DNA from: Neobacillus bataviensis
GTDB lineage: Bacteria > Bacillota > Bacilli > Bacillales_B > DSM-18226
Direction: 5' to 3'
Assembly (NCBI RefSeq): GCF_019969725.1
Contig: NZ_JAHXYW010000019.1
Location: 1-64,000, forward strand
Length of the DNA: 64,000 nt
In this document: positions 34,421 through 43,462 of the stretch, one piece after another
How positions within the stretch are numbered: the stretch's first letter is position 1
Layout of the letters: the number at the start of each line of letters is the position of its first letter
The notes under the pieces: model-generated
The model's database searches: none
What the model saw: the letters and a program-made list of their open reading frames with translations, nothing else
What the model was told of the DNA's origin: nothing
Translations under genes and position numbers: made by a program

Positions 34421-35635
34421 CTATTTTATGTAGATTGGCGGCTTTTTAAATTCTTCGTGGAACAGTTCACTTTTGGAGAAATTAGGAATCACCATGGAGT
34501 AAATACGAGCCGCTTTAATATCATGAATTATGTTTTTATCTTTATGTGAAGACAGTTTAGAAACAACAGGAAGGCTGAATTGTTTTTTCATCTTATTTAA
34601 ATATTCTTTTCCTTTTTCCGTCATGCCTAAGAGCCTTAAATATTGGGCTTTATCTGTAAGTCCCGCGATATCTGTCTTTTTTGTATTGGTTAAAATATGG
34701 ACGCAAAGCCTTTGGAGTCTTGTCCATGTATAACGCTTAGTTTTTATTTTTTGCATAAATTCATGGAAACTATTGGATTCTATCGCTGCAGAAATCAGTC
34801 GGTTTTCTAGCCCTTCCTCTACCTCGTAGATTTCTTTTAGCTGTTCAGGGGTAACTTGTATAAGCTGGAATTGCAGATAGCTCCAGTAATTCTCCCATTG
34901 ATGAAACATATGATATTTTTGAAAATAGTCGATTAACAGCTGTTTTGTGGGTAAGGGTACATATTGACTGATATCCGCCTTATGGTCATCTTCTGAAAAA
35001 ATCGCCTTTCTTATACTCGTGGCACTGGCAATTGTTTCAGATGCAAAATGTTCGTCATGATAGTCGGCATTTTTTCGAGCCACAGTTAACGGCTTAATCG
35101 AACTCTTTTGTTTATGAATCGCTTTTATGTACTGAAATCCGAGAATATTATTTGGCTTTGCCAAATCTAAATACCTTCCTGAATCTGATAAATGCCCAAA
35201 TGCCATTGCTATCGCCTTTGGATAACTAACACCAGTATTGATAAAACGTTTAATATTTTCATCAAAAATCTTTTGATTTTCTTCGAGGAAATCAACAGTT
35301 TGATGAAATAAAAAAATATCTCCGCTTTCACTTCCAAAGCATAGCGACTCACAGCCAGCTGCATCCAAAATAGAGACTGCGCCATTTGCAAAGGTTTCTG
35401 CCTTTTGGACGGCAAAACGGTAAGGAAGTTCAAAAACGAGATCAACCCCATTTAAGAGAGCCATTCGTGCCCGGTGCCATTTAGATACAAGAGCAGGTTC
35501 TCCTCTTTGTAAAAAATCCCCGCTCATAACAGCTATCACCACATCCGCCTCCGCTGCTTCCTGAGCAGCCTGTAAATGAAAGGCATGTCCATTATGGAAA
35601 GGATTATACTCGACAATTAAGCCAACAGCTTTCAT
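34421..35635 (-). CDS. tmcAL: tRNA(Met) cytidine acetate ligase TmcAL (YlbM)
   Basis: A 404-residue nucleotidyltransferase-fold enzyme that acetylates the wobble cytidine of elongator tRNA-Met using acetate and ATP. The N-terminal MKAVGLIVEYNPFHNGHAFH carries the HxGH motif (HNGH); FELPYRFAVQKAETFANGAV and ISQYVPLPT follow, then the C-terminal tRNA-binding region. It starts with ATG 35635 behind TAGGTGG. Repeats flank it on both sides, and a TATAAT (minus strand, 35677-35672) lies within the outer arm of repeat copy D. Confidence 0.94.
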   Translation of the reverse strand: MKAVGLIVEYNPFHNGHAFHLQAAQEAAEADVVIAVMSGDFLQRGEPALVSKWHRARMALLNGVDLVFELPYRFAVQKAETFANGAVSILDAAGCESLCFGSESGDIFLFHQTVDFLEENQKIFDENIKRFINTGVSYPKAIAMAFGHLSDSGRYLDLAKPNNILGFQYIKAIHKQKSSIKPLTVARKNADYHDEHFASETIASATSIRKAIFSEDDHKADISQYVPLPTKQLLIDYFQKYHMFHQWENYWSYLQFQLIQVTPEQLKEIYEVEEGLENRLISAAIESNSFHEFMQKIKTKRYTWTRLQRLCVHILTNTKKTDIAGLTDKAQYLRLLGMTEKGKEYLNKMKKQFSLPVVSKLSSHKDKNIIHDIKAARIYSMVIPNFSKSELFHEEFKKPPIYIK

Positions 35636-35657
35636 CTGATTCCACCTAAATTCTTGG

Positions 35658-35835
35658 CAGTGTTAAAAGTTATTATAATTTTGAAACTCTGTTGATTAGA
35701 GCGGAAGGCGTGAGACTCCTGCGGGAGGACGGGGCAGGGGAGACCCCGCAGGCGCATAAGCGTCGAGGAGGCTCCCCGGACCGCCCGCGAACCGCTCGCG
35801 CCTGGAGCGCAAATCACCAGCCAAGTTTAACACAG
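35658..35835 (+). repeat. Interspersed repeat family 1, copy D (long form)
   Basis: The core, 35689-35820 (132 bp), starts CTGTTGATT and ends AATCACCAG (one change breaks the terminal pairing). CTCCTGCGGG / CCCGCAGG and GGCGC...GCGTC (with a wobble) are kept. Outer arms CAGTGTTAAA (35658) and TTTAACACAG (to 35835) match copy A. It lies between the divergent starts of tmcAL and ylbN. Confidence 0.8.
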
Positions 35836-36003
35836 CTAAATTCTTAATAACAAATTTATTATCATTATAGCAAAATTATAAGGAATCCAATCAAATATTA
35901 TGATAAGATTGGGAAGATGTTTGTAAAAAGCTCTAATGGACACACTAGTATAGATAATTTCTTATTAGTAAAACTCGCCTAAATAAGGTGTAAAGAAAAA
36001 ACA

Positions 36004-36032
36004 TTGACAAAAATATTATCGAAGGCTATAAT
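36004..36032 (+). promoter_or_regulatory. Consensus sigma-A promoter of ylbN-rpmF
   Basis: TTGACA (36004-36009), a 17-nt spacer and TATAAT (36027-36032) are perfect on all counts; the ylbN start lies 27 nt downstream. Confidence 0.85.
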
Positions 36033-36059
36033 TACCTTTGTTGCCTTGGGGTGATTCAT

Positions 36060-36584
36060 TTGAAATGGACATTAAGTCAGTTACAAAAATATCGAAACAA
36101 GGATTTTCTGATTGATGATATCATTCGGGTTGATGAGATTAAAGAAACGGATCCATCCATCCGAGAAGTTTCTCCGATGCATATAACTGGTCGGGGTGAT
36201 ATTGATTCAACGAAAGTGGCATTCCATTTAAAAATAGATGGTTACCTTATCCTTCCTTGTTCTCGTACTTTAGTGGATGTAAAACTTCCGATTAATGTCG
36301 AAACAACTGAAACGTTCCTCTTACAAGGTTCAGAATATGAAACTGAAGAGGAATCACATCAAGTAAAGGGTGATGTGATTGATTTAAAACCAATCATTCG
36401 CGAAATCCTGTTACTTGAGGTTCCAATGCAAGTTTTTTGCGATGATGTCGTGAGTGAAGATGCAGCTCCGCAATCCGGCAAGGATTGGGAAGTTATTCAC
36501 GAAGAGGACCGATCAAAAAAGATTGACCCGCGACTAGCAGGGCTTGCTAAGTTTTTTGACGAAAACAATTCTTCCGAATCATAA
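36060..36584 (+). CDS. ylbN: DUF177/YceD family protein YlbN
   Basis: A 174-residue acidic protein of the YceD/DUF177 family, found next to rpmF across bacteria and linked to 23S rRNA or large-subunit maturation. A mid-protein stretch GYLILPCSRTLVDVKLPINV and the acidic FLLQGSEYETEEESH are typical. The start TTG 36060 gives MKWTLSQL, and GGGGTGA overlaps the earlier in-frame GTG, so the later codon is chosen. rpmF follows 83 nt later with no terminator between. Confidence 0.9.
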   Translation: MKWTLSQLQKYRNKDFLIDDIIRVDEIKETDPSIREVSPMHITGRGDIDSTKVAFHLKIDGYLILPCSRTLVDVKLPINVETTETFLLQGSEYETEEESHQVKGDVIDLKPIIREILLLEVPMQVFCDDVVSEDAAPQSGKDWEVIHEEDRSKKIDPRLAGLAKFFDENNSSES

Positions 36585-36667
36585 TTCGGCAAAACAAGAA
36601 GCAAAGTGAAGAACCAGCATTCCTGGCCTTCATTACTTTCTTATAACTCTTTAAGGAGGTGGGAAGA

Positions 36668-36841
36668 ATGGCTGTACCTTTTAGAAGAACTTCTAAAACT
36701 GCAAAAAGAAAGCGTCGTACTCATTTTAAATTAAACGTACCTGGTATGGTAGCTTGCCCAAACTGTGGTGAAATGAAACTTGCTCACCGCGTATGTAAAG
36801 CTTGCGGAACATACAAAGGAAAAGACGTAGTTAACGACTAA
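36668..36841 (+). CDS. rpmF: 50S ribosomal protein L32
   Basis: The 57-residue protein is L32: [20 protein letters not shown] at the start and two CxxC pairs, CPNC and CKAC, that bind zinc. ATG 36668 follows a strong AAGGAGGTGGG. Having the zinc form only, with its cysteines intact, is the usual state. A terminator follows at 36856. Confidence 0.97.
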   Translation: MAVPFRRTSKTAKRKRRTHFKLNVPGMVACPNCGEMKLAHRVCKACGTYKGKDVVND

Positions 36842-36855
36842 TTTCAACTTCGATA

Positions 36856-36891
36856 AAAAGCACAAGGAGCGCTCATGCCCTTGTGCTTTTG
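36856..36891 (+). terminator. Intrinsic terminator after rpmF
   Basis: AAAAGCACAAGG pairs perfectly with CCTTGTGCTTTT. Confidence 0.9.
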
Positions 36892-36929
36892 TCATTTCAA
36901 GCGAACCTCCAAAGAAGGGATGTTGTAAA

Positions 36930-37685
36930 TTGTCATACATAATTGAAAAACAGGAAAAGGGTTATTTGTTATTTACCATTACAAGAAGCGAAAAAAGAAA
37001 TGCCATAAATTATGAAGTAATGGATGGGTTGGCTGAAGCAATAAAAAAATCCATGCAGGGGGACATAAAGGCATTAGTTATCACTGGTGATGGGGAACGT
37101 GCTTTTTGTTCTGGCGGAGATTTATCGGTCTTTCATTCCCTTCATACGAAGGAGGAAGCCTATTTAATGCTTTCTAAAATGTCCAATATTCTTTATTCAT
37201 TGTTATGTTTACCGATTCCGACAGTCGCTCTAATGAGTGGGGCTACTGTAGGTGGCGGTATGGAGCTTGCAACAGCCTGTGATTTTCGCTTGGCACGTAA
37301 CGGGGTTAAAGCAGGGTTTGTTCAAGGAAAGCAGGCCATAACCACGGGTTGGGGAGGTGGCTCTATTCTTGCGGAAAAACTTCCAGCTTCTTTTGCCATG
37401 AAATTATTAATGGATGCAGAGCTCCAAACAGCAGAATTTCTTAACGATCGTGGTTTTATAGATGCACTTTTTGAAAATGATCCTCTAAAGGCTTGTGAAG
37501 AATTCCTAGATAAGCTATTATCCAACGAGGTGAATGTTTTACGATCGTATAAAAGAGTATGGATTCGCAAGTGGGAGGAAACTAAACTTCGAGAAAGAAT
37601 AGAGGAAGAAGTTAAAAATTGTGCCATACTTTGGGAAAGTGACGCCCATCTTGAATATGTACAAAGATTTTTAAACAAAAAATAA
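36930..37685 (+). CDS. Enoyl-CoA hydratase/isomerase family protein
   Basis: A 251-residue crotonase-fold protein. The oxyanion-hole regions are visible: ITGDGERAFCSGGDLSVFHS (residues 51-70) and LMSGATVGGGMELATACDFR (residues 100-119). The position of the usual catalytic glutamates is less clear (GGGMELATA keeps one; the second site reads FVQGKQAITTGWGGG), so the reaction may be hydration, isomerisation or thioester hydrolysis. It starts with TTG 36930. Not part of the B. subtilis ylb order; a gene of this type is common here in other Bacillus, as far as I recall. Confidence 0.85.
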   Translation: MSYIIEKQEKGYLLFTITRSEKRNAINYEVMDGLAEAIKKSMQGDIKALVITGDGERAFCSGGDLSVFHSLHTKEEAYLMLSKMSNILYSLLCLPIPTVALMSGATVGGGMELATACDFRLARNGVKAGFVQGKQAITTGWGGGSILAEKLPASFAMKLLMDAELQTAEFLNDRGFIDALFENDPLKACEEFLDKLLSNEVNVLRSYKRVWIRKWEETKLRERIEEEVKNCAILWESDAHLEYVQRFLNKK

Positions 37686-37773
37686 TAAATAAAGAATAAA
37701 ACACCAGTCTTGTTAAGTCTATCTTTTCTAGTAGATGCATATGTATTATAAAAACACTAGGAGGGATATTCTG

Positions 37774-38403
37774 ATGTCACCAACTCGACAAGATGCTTGG
37801 TCTCAGGACGAGGATTTGCTGCTCGCAGAAGTGGTGTTAAGACATATTCGCGAAGGCGGTACACAGCTGCAAGCGTTTGAAGAGGTAGGAAAACAGCTAA
37901 CAAGGACCTCAGCAGCCTGTGGTTTCCGCTGGAATTCGTATGTTCGAAAGCAATATAAAACTGGTATTGAGCTAGCGAAGAAACAGAGAAAAGAATTGAA
38001 AAAACAAGCTGTCGAAAGTGAAGATACGCTGATTCAGGAACTAGGTCAAGTCGAAAGCGTATCATCAGCGCCTAGTAACGAACAAGAAAGTCCAATTACC
38101 TTGTCAGCAGTGATTCATTTCTTAGAGGTACTCAATAATAAAGTGGAGCAAACATCCTCTATAGAAGAGGATAGAAACAAATCTATTGAAAAAATCAAAG
38201 AGTTGGAAAAGAAAACTTATTATTTGGCTGCGGAAAATGAAAGACTGTCAAAAAATTTGAAGGCGATTGAAGAGGACTACCGTTCTTTAATTGAAATTAT
38301 GGAAAGAGCCCGGAAAATGGTTGTGTTACAGGATGAGGATCGGCAGCAAAAAGTGAAATTTCAAATGGACAAAAACGGAAATCTGGAGAGAATTGAAAAA
38401 TAG
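37774..38403 (+). CDS. gerR: RsfA-family sporulation transcription factor GerR (YlbO)
   Basis: The 209-residue protein begins with a Myb/SANT-like DNA-binding domain (RQDAWSQDEDLLLAEVVLRH and FEEVGKQLTRTSAACGFRWN) and has a C-terminal coiled coil (about residues 135-195). RsfA-type factors tune sigma-dependent transcription in sporulation; GerR (YlbO) acts with sigma-E in the mother cell. ATG 37774 follows TAGGAGGG, while an upstream in-frame ATG lacks a site. Position between rpmF and ylbP matches B. subtilis. Confidence 0.9.
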   Translation: MSPTRQDAWSQDEDLLLAEVVLRHIREGGTQLQAFEEVGKQLTRTSAACGFRWNSYVRKQYKTGIELAKKQRKELKKQAVESEDTLIQELGQVESVSSAPSNEQESPITLSAVIHFLEVLNNKVEQTSSIEEDRNKSIEKIKELEKKTYYLAAENERLSKNLKAIEEDYRSLIEIMERARKMVVLQDEDRQQKVKFQMDKNGNLERIEK

Positions 38404-38405
38404 AG

Positions 38406-38432
38406 AAAGCGGACTACACGTCCGCTTTTATT
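38406..38432. terminator. Bidirectional terminator between gerR and ylbP
   Basis: AAAGCGGAC (38406-38414) pairs with GTCCGCTTT (38420-38428). Confidence 0.8.
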
Positions 38433-38901
38433 AATGTTGTGCTTCAACGCCTTCCGGGTACCATACTAATGGATTTTCTCCACGGTCACGTTCCATATCG
38501 TATTCTACATTTTTGAAGTTCATTTTTTCCCAAAATCCGCTTGATTTTACTCTTGGATTCGTTTTAATTGGTAAACCGAAGCTTTTGGCAAACTCAACTA
38601 AAAGTTTTCCATAGCCTTTACTTTGATAATCAGGTAAGACCTCAAGCTTCCATAATTCTAAATAATTCTGCGGAGGATAGAAATAGCGGTCAAATTTAGC
38701 ATCAATTTGATATAAGCTCATTCGGGCTACTAGTTTGTCCCCATAATATATACCGTAAAATGGTGAGTCACTATCATTATCAACCATATTCGCTTCAAGA
38801 TCTTCAAACATGGATAACTCTTGAATTCCATACTCTTTAAATTTTTTAAACTCTTCTAGCGTTTTAAAATTAACTTTTAGTCTTTCCACTTTTGCTGCCA
38901 T
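38431..38901 (-). CDS. ylbP: GNAT family N-acetyltransferase YlbP
   Basis: A 156-residue GNAT-fold acetyltransferase. The acetyl-CoA loop is in LEVLPDYQSKGYGKLLVEFA (residues 89-108; Q-x-x-G-x-G type reading QSKGYG). The substrate is unknown. It begins with ATG 38901 behind TAGGAGGTA. Position and size match YlbP of B. subtilis. Confidence 0.88.
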   Translation of the reverse strand: MAAKVERLKVNFKTLEEFKKFKEYGIQELSMFEDLEANMVDNDSDSPFYGIYYGDKLVARMSLYQIDAKFDRYFYPPQNYLELWKLEVLPDYQSKGYGKLLVEFAKSFGLPIKTNPRVKSSGFWEKMNFKNVEYDMERDRGENPLVWYPEGVEAQH

Positions 38902-39044
38902 TGTCGTACCTCCTAAAATGATACCTTCTATTTTCGTATACCTTCAATATAAGCTGAATACAAAAAGGTAATAATTTTTGCATTATTCAAATGAGTTATT
39001 TTCATTATATAACAAAAATCAAAAAATTTCTTCTAGGAAACACA

Positions 39045-39058
39045 AGAAACCGTTTTCA
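39045..39058 (+). promoter_or_regulatory. CcpA-binding cre site upstream of the acyl-CoA carboxylase operon
   Basis: AGAAACCGTTTTCA matches the cre consensus TGWAANCGNTNWCA at every defined position but the first (A for T). It lies about 80 nt before the first gene of the operon, a place suited to repression when glucose is present. Confidence 0.65.
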
Positions 39059-39135
39059 TAATTTGCAGGAAAATCAGAGAATGATGTAGAAATTTATAAA
39101 CTGGAGGAAGAATAGGGTATGAAAGGGGAAAAAAT

Positions 39136-40473
39136 GTGCGAAAAATATTAATTGCTAATAGGGGAGAAATTGCACTTCGCATTATTAAAACCTGCCATGA
39201 GATGGGCATTGAAACGATAGCAATCTATTCCGATGCCGATAAAGAAATGCCTTTCGTAAAAGCAGCCACTAAAGCAGTATGCGTTGGAGAACCACCTGTT
39301 AACAAATCCTATTTACAGGCTGATAAAATATTAGAAATCGCGAAAAGTGAAAAAGTAGATGCGATCCATCCTGGTTATGGTTTTTTGTCTGAAAATGCCA
39401 AATTTGCAGAACAGGCAATTAATGAAGGAATTATTTTTATTGGACCTAAGTCAAAGACAATTGAATTAATGGGGGATAAAATTGTTTCCCGTCAAACGAT
39501 GGAGAAGGCAGGTGTTCCTGTCGTCCCTGGAAGCAGTTTTGGTCTTAAGACGGTTGAGGAAGCATGTAAACTGGCTGATGAAATTGGCTACCCTGTTATG
39601 CTTAAAGCGAGCGGCGGCGGCGGTGGAATAGGCATGGTGATGTGTGAAAATGAGCAAGCGCTCATTAGGTCCTATGATTCGACAAAATCAAGGGCTATGG
39701 CCTATTTTGGCTCAGAAGAAGTATTTATCGAAAAATATATTGCAGAGAGCCGGCATGTCGAGGTACAGGTATTTGGCGACCAAGCTGGGAACATTGTTCA
39801 TCTTTTTGAAAGGGATTGTTCGATTCAAAGAAGGCACCAAAAGGTTGTCGAGGAGTCACCATCGCCATTCCTTTCAGTCGAGGTGCGTAATAGAATGTTT
39901 GAAACCGCAGTAAAAGCTGCTCGTGCTGTAGACTATGTTAATGCAGGTACGATTGAATTCATTGTTGATGAGAAGGAAAATTTCTACTTTCTTGAAATGA
40001 ATACCCGTCTGCAGGTCGAGCATCCTGTTACCGAAATGATTACAGGACTTGATTTAGTTAAATGGCAAATTCTTGTCGCAAGAGGTGAGACTTTGCCGCT
40101 AATGCAAAATGAGATTAACTCGTCCGGAAATGCGATTGAATTCCGTCTGTATGCTGAAGACCCTGTACGCTTTTTACCTTCGCCAGGGAAAATCACCACT
40201 TTAAACTGGAATCAGACAGAAAGCGTAAGGATTGATTCCGGATATGAAGAAGGCGGGACGGTAACCCCATTTTACGATCCAATGATTGCAAAATGTATTT
40301 TCCATGGAGAAACCCGTCAAGGAGCATTAGCTTCAGCAGAAAACTTTTTTAAAAACGTACAAATTGAAGGGATTAAAACAAATGCCCCTTTATTTTTAAA
40401 TATCCTCGCAAATGAAGATTTTCAAAATGGGTCTTATACTACAGATTTTTTAACAAAAAAATTAGTCAAATAA
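39136..40473 (+). CDS. Acyl-CoA carboxylase, biotin carboxylase subunit
   Basis: A 445-residue biotin carboxylase (ATP-grasp), which carboxylates biotin on its carrier protein. Motifs: RKILIANRGEIALRIIKTCH at the start, ASGGGGGIGM (glycine loop), ERDCSIQRRHQKVVEESPSP and FLEMNTRLQVEHPVTE (catalytic region). It starts with GTG 39136. Carrier and carboxyltransferase genes follow at 13 and 20 nt, so the three form an operon like yngHB-yngE of B. subtilis, separate from the fatty acid accBC pair. A cre site lies upstream. Confidence 0.92.
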   Translation: MRKILIANRGEIALRIIKTCHEMGIETIAIYSDADKEMPFVKAATKAVCVGEPPVNKSYLQADKILEIAKSEKVDAIHPGYGFLSENAKFAEQAINEGIIFIGPKSKTIELMGDKIVSRQTMEKAGVPVVPGSSFGLKTVEEACKLADEIGYPVMLKASGGGGGIGMVMCENEQALIRSYDSTKSRAMAYFGSEEVFIEKYIAESRHVEVQVFGDQAGNIVHLFERDCSIQRRHQKVVEESPSPFLSVEVRNRMFETAVKAARAVDYVNAGTIEFIVDEKENFYFLEMNTRLQVEHPVTEMITGLDLVKWQILVARGETLPLMQNEINSSGNAIEFRLYAEDPVRFLPSPGKITTLNWNQTESVRIDSGYEEGGTVTPFYDPMIAKCIFHGETRQGALASAENFFKNVQIEGIKTNAPLFLNILANEDFQNGSYTTDFLTKKLVK

Positions 40474-40486
40474 GGAGTGTTAGAGT

Positions 40487-40699
40487 ATGAAAAAAATCAC
40501 AGCATCAATGGCAGGTACAGTATTAAATGTTTTTGTCTCTGCAGGAGATCAAGTTAATACCGGCCAGGAGGTATTAATGCTTGAATCGATGAAAATGGAA
40601 ATCCCAATTGAGAGCGAATCAGCTGGTACTGTTCAGGAATTAAAGGTAAATATCGGTGACTTTGTCAATGAAGGCGACGTTCTAATCGTCCTAGAATAG
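40487..40699 (+). CDS. Biotin carboxyl carrier protein of acyl-CoA carboxylase
   Basis: A 70-residue stand-alone biotinyl domain. The biotinylated lysine is in MLESMKMEIPIES (lysine near residue 34). It lacks the proline- and alanine-rich N-terminal part of AccB, which is the normal form for carriers of propionyl- or methylcrotonyl-CoA type carboxylases in Bacillus. ATG 40487 follows AAGGAGTG. Confidence 0.93.
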   Translation: MKKITASMAGTVLNVFVSAGDQVNTGQEVLMLESMKMEIPIESESAGTVQELKVNIGDFVNEGDVLIVLE

Positions 40700-40719
40700 G
40701 GTTCTAAGGGGGAGCAAAA

Positions 40720-42261
40720 ATGGCAACAACGAATACGTTAAATGAGCAATTAAATGAAAATCGTAAAAAAATTGAAGCTGGCGGCCATCCAAAATATCAT
40801 GAGAAAGCCAAAGAGCAAAAAAAGCTTTTTGCCCGTGACCGCTTGGCTTTATTGTTTGATGACGGAAAGTATGAAGAAGATGGAAAGTTTGCTAATTTTA
40901 AAGCAGGAGATCTTCCGGCAGACGGTGTTGTTACTGCAATCGGAAAAATACATGGACAGACTGTTTGTGTTATGGCCAATGATTCTACCATCAAGGCAGG
41001 TTCCTGGGGAGCGCGTACAGTAGAAAAAATTATTCGGATTCAAGAAACAGCTGAAAAATTGAAGGTTCCACTATTCTATCTTGTCGATTCCGCTGGAGCG
41101 AGAATCACTGATCAATTAGAAATGTTCCCGAACCGCCGCGGCGCTGGAAGGATTTTTTATAATCAAGTCAAACTCTCTGGAATGATTCCTCAGGTTTGTA
41201 TTTTGTTTGGTCCATCTGCTGCGGGTGGAGCGTATATTCCAGCCTTTTGCGATATCGTCATAATGGTCGATCAAAATGCTTCTATGTACCTTGGTTCACC
41301 TAGGATGGCGGAAAAGGTTATTGGGGAAAAGGTTACACTGGAGGAAATGGGCGGAGCCCGGATGCACTGTTCTGTAAGCGGCTGCGGTGATGTCCTCGCT
41401 TATAGCGAAGAAGAAGCGATTGAATCTGCCAAGAAATACATCAGCTATTTCCCGGCAAGTTTCAAAGAAAAAACAAAATTGATAAATGGAATAGAAGCAA
41501 AGGAAGGCCGTGAACTTGAAGCGATTATTCCGGAAAACCAAAATGCCCCGTTTGATATGTACGAGTGTATTGATAGACTAGTTGATAATGCTAGTTTTTA
41601 TGAAATTAAAAAGTTATTTGCACCCGAGCTAATAACTGGATTAGCTAGAATCGATGGAAGAGCTGTTGGGATTATTGCCAATCAGCCTAAGGTTAAGGGC
41701 GGCGTTCTATTTGTCGATTCTGCGGATAAAGCGGCAAAATTCATCCAGCTTTGCGATGCTTTTCATATTCCGCTTTTGTTTCTGGCAGATGTGCCTGGAT
41801 TTATGATTGGCACAAAAGTAGAACGTGCAGGTATTATCCGCCATGGCGCTAAATTGATTGCTGCAATGAGCTCTGCCACTGTTCCAAAAATCTCAGTCAT
41901 TGTTCGTAAGGCTTACGGTGCAGGTCTTTATGCGATGGCGGGCCCGGCGTTTGAACCAGATTGCTGTATCGCTTTGCCGACAGCTCAAATTGCTGTCATG
42001 GGGCCTGAAGCTGCCGTTAACGCTGTTTACTCCAATAAAATAAATGAAATTTCAGATCCGAAAGAAAGAATCGCTTACGTCCAAGAGAAACACAAAGAAT
42101 ATAAAGAACATATTGATATTTATAAACTAGCTTCCGAATTGATAGTCGATGAAATTGTTGCGCCGTCAGAATTAAGAAACGTTCTGATTCAACGCTTTGC
42201 CTACTATGAAACTAAAGAATTAACCTTTAGTGTACGCAAGCATCCGGTATACCCAGTATAA
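40720..42261 (+). CDS. Acyl-CoA carboxylase, carboxyltransferase subunit
   Basis: A 513-residue carboxyltransferase with fused N- and C-terminal crotonase-like halves, as in propionyl-CoA and methylcrotonyl-CoA carboxylases. Landmarks: FARDRLALLFDDG, LVDSAGARITDQLEMFPNRR, GPSAAGGAYIPAFCD, and in the second half LFLADVPGFMIGTKVERAGI and VRKAYGAGLYAMAG. Sequence alone does not settle the acyl-CoA used; propionyl-CoA or methylcrotonyl-CoA are the main choices. A terminator follows. Confidence 0.92.
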   Translation: MATTNTLNEQLNENRKKIEAGGHPKYHEKAKEQKKLFARDRLALLFDDGKYEEDGKFANFKAGDLPADGVVTAIGKIHGQTVCVMANDSTIKAGSWGARTVEKIIRIQETAEKLKVPLFYLVDSAGARITDQLEMFPNRRGAGRIFYNQVKLSGMIPQVCILFGPSAAGGAYIPAFCDIVIMVDQNASMYLGSPRMAEKVIGEKVTLEEMGGARMHCSVSGCGDVLAYSEEEAIESAKKYISYFPASFKEKTKLINGIEAKEGRELEAIIPENQNAPFDMYECIDRLVDNASFYEIKKLFAPELITGLARIDGRAVGIIANQPKVKGGVLFVDSADKAAKFIQLCDAFHIPLLFLADVPGFMIGTKVERAGIIRHGAKLIAAMSSATVPKISVIVRKAYGAGLYAMAGPAFEPDCCIALPTAQIAVMGPEAAVNAVYSNKINEISDPKERIAYVQEKHKEYKEHIDIYKLASELIVDEIVAPSELRNVLIQRFAYYETKELTFSVRKHPVYPV

Positions 42262-42266
42262 AAAGT

Positions 42267-42310
42267 AAACCCCTTTTCTATTAATGTCGAAAAGGGGTTT
42301 ATTTTTTTTA
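42267..42310 (+). terminator. Intrinsic terminator of the acyl-CoA carboxylase operon
   Basis: AAACCCCTTTT (42267-42277) pairs perfectly with AAAAGGGGTTT (42290-42300), then a long T run. Confidence 0.9.
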
Positions 42311-42312
42311 GG

Positions 42313-42474
42313 TTGTGTAAAAGGACATTTTTGTTTTTATAGCTCTGTTGATTGGAGCGGAAGGCGCGAGACTCCTGCGGGAGTACAGGACAGGGGAGAG
42401 CCCGCAGGCGCGTCAGCGCCGAGGAGGCTCCCCGAACCGCCCGCGCCTGGAGCGCAAATCAACAGCCAAGTTAA
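42313..42474 (+). repeat. Interspersed repeat family 1, copy E (long form)
   Basis: The core, 42345-42465 (121 bp), has intact ends CTGTTGATT/AATCAACAG and the internal CTCCTGCGGG, GGGGAG/CTCCCC and GGCGCGTCAGCGCC elements; it lacks the GGAAAGCGAAG stretch of copy A. The left outer arm (TTGTGTAAAAGGACATT) is kept, the right arm is worn. It lies between the carboxylase terminator and panE. Confidence 0.8.
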
Positions 42475-42561
42475 TATATCCAATTTTTTTGAAAATGCTA
42501 CTAACAGACTTTCATAAGTATCTGATAAAATTGGATAAAGAAGATAAAAAGAGGGATTCTT

Positions 42562-43461
42562 ATGAAAATTGGAATTATCGGTGCGGGATCAATTGGATTG
42601 TTATTTGCTGCTTCCTTAAACAAAAGTTTTGAGGTCAAAATTTACACAAGAACGCCCGAGCAAGCAGTTGAGATAAATAAATTTGGCATTGAGGTTCAAA
42701 AAGGATTTGAACGGGAGGAATCTTTCGTACAAGCATTTCCTATTACTGAATGGAGCGGATTAGAGGACTTTACCATTATTACTGTGAAACAATATCAGCT
42801 TCCAGAGCTTATCTTGAATGTTAACCAATTACCTGAAACTCCGAAAAGCCTTTTATTCCTACAAAATGGGATGGGTCATTTAAAACTGCTTGATCAAGTT
42901 CGTGCACATAATATTTTTGTCGGCTCTATTGAGCATGGGGCCTTACGAGATAATTCAAATACTGTCACACAAAATGGTGAAGGTGTAACAAATGTTGCTG
43001 TATATAAAGGGAATTCAGAACTATTACGTTTATTAATAAAGACTGCCCCGGAGGATTTTCCTTTAGTCATGAAGGAAAATTACTACGAAATGCTCTTAAA
43101 AAAATTAATTGTAAACGCGGTGGTCAATCCATTAACAGCCATCTTGCGAGTCAAAAACGGAGAATTAATTCAAAATCATTTTTTTAATAAGGCTTTGAAA
43201 AACCTTTTTAACGAAATCTCTTTTATTTTGAATATTGAAAAACAAGAACCCTATTTTGAACAAATCATTAACATTTGTAAGATCACCGCTAATAATCGTT
43301 CTTCGATGTTAAAAGACATAGAAGCCGGCAGGCCGACAGAAATTGATGCAATTTTAGGGTATCTATTAGAGGAAGCAAATAGACAAAATAAAAAGGCCCC
43401 ACAAATAGAAAATTTATATTATTTGATTAAAGGCAAAGAATTGGAAAAAGGAGAGTGTTAA
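42562..43461 (+). CDS. panE: Ketopantoate reductase PanE (YlbQ)
   Basis: A 299-residue NADPH-dependent 2-dehydropantoate 2-reductase of pantothenate synthesis. The Rossmann loop is GIIGAGSIGLLFAASL at the start; KKLIVNAVVNPLTAILRVKNG carries the conserved lysine and asparagine, and SSMLKDIEAGRPTEIDAILG is the C-terminal signature. ATG 42562 follows AAAAAGAGGG. A TTGAAA (about 42490) with a weak -10 lies downstream of repeat copy E. The next gene starts 1 nt after the stop. Confidence 0.93.
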   Translation: MKIGIIGAGSIGLLFAASLNKSFEVKIYTRTPEQAVEINKFGIEVQKGFEREESFVQAFPITEWSGLEDFTIITVKQYQLPELILNVNQLPETPKSLLFLQNGMGHLKLLDQVRAHNIFVGSIEHGALRDNSNTVTQNGEGVTNVAVYKGNSELLRLLIKTAPEDFPLVMKENYYEMLLKKLIVNAVVNPLTAILRVKNGELIQNHFFNKALKNLFNEISFILNIEKQEPYFEQIINICKITANNRSSMLKDIEAGRPTEIDAILGYLLEEANRQNKKAPQIENLYYLIKGKELEKGEC

Positions 43462-43462
43462 T

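Noticed and set aside
42284..42632. Two plus-strand frames across repeat copy E
   Set aside because: They read through the terminator and repeat and overlap panE in another frame; composition follows the repeat.
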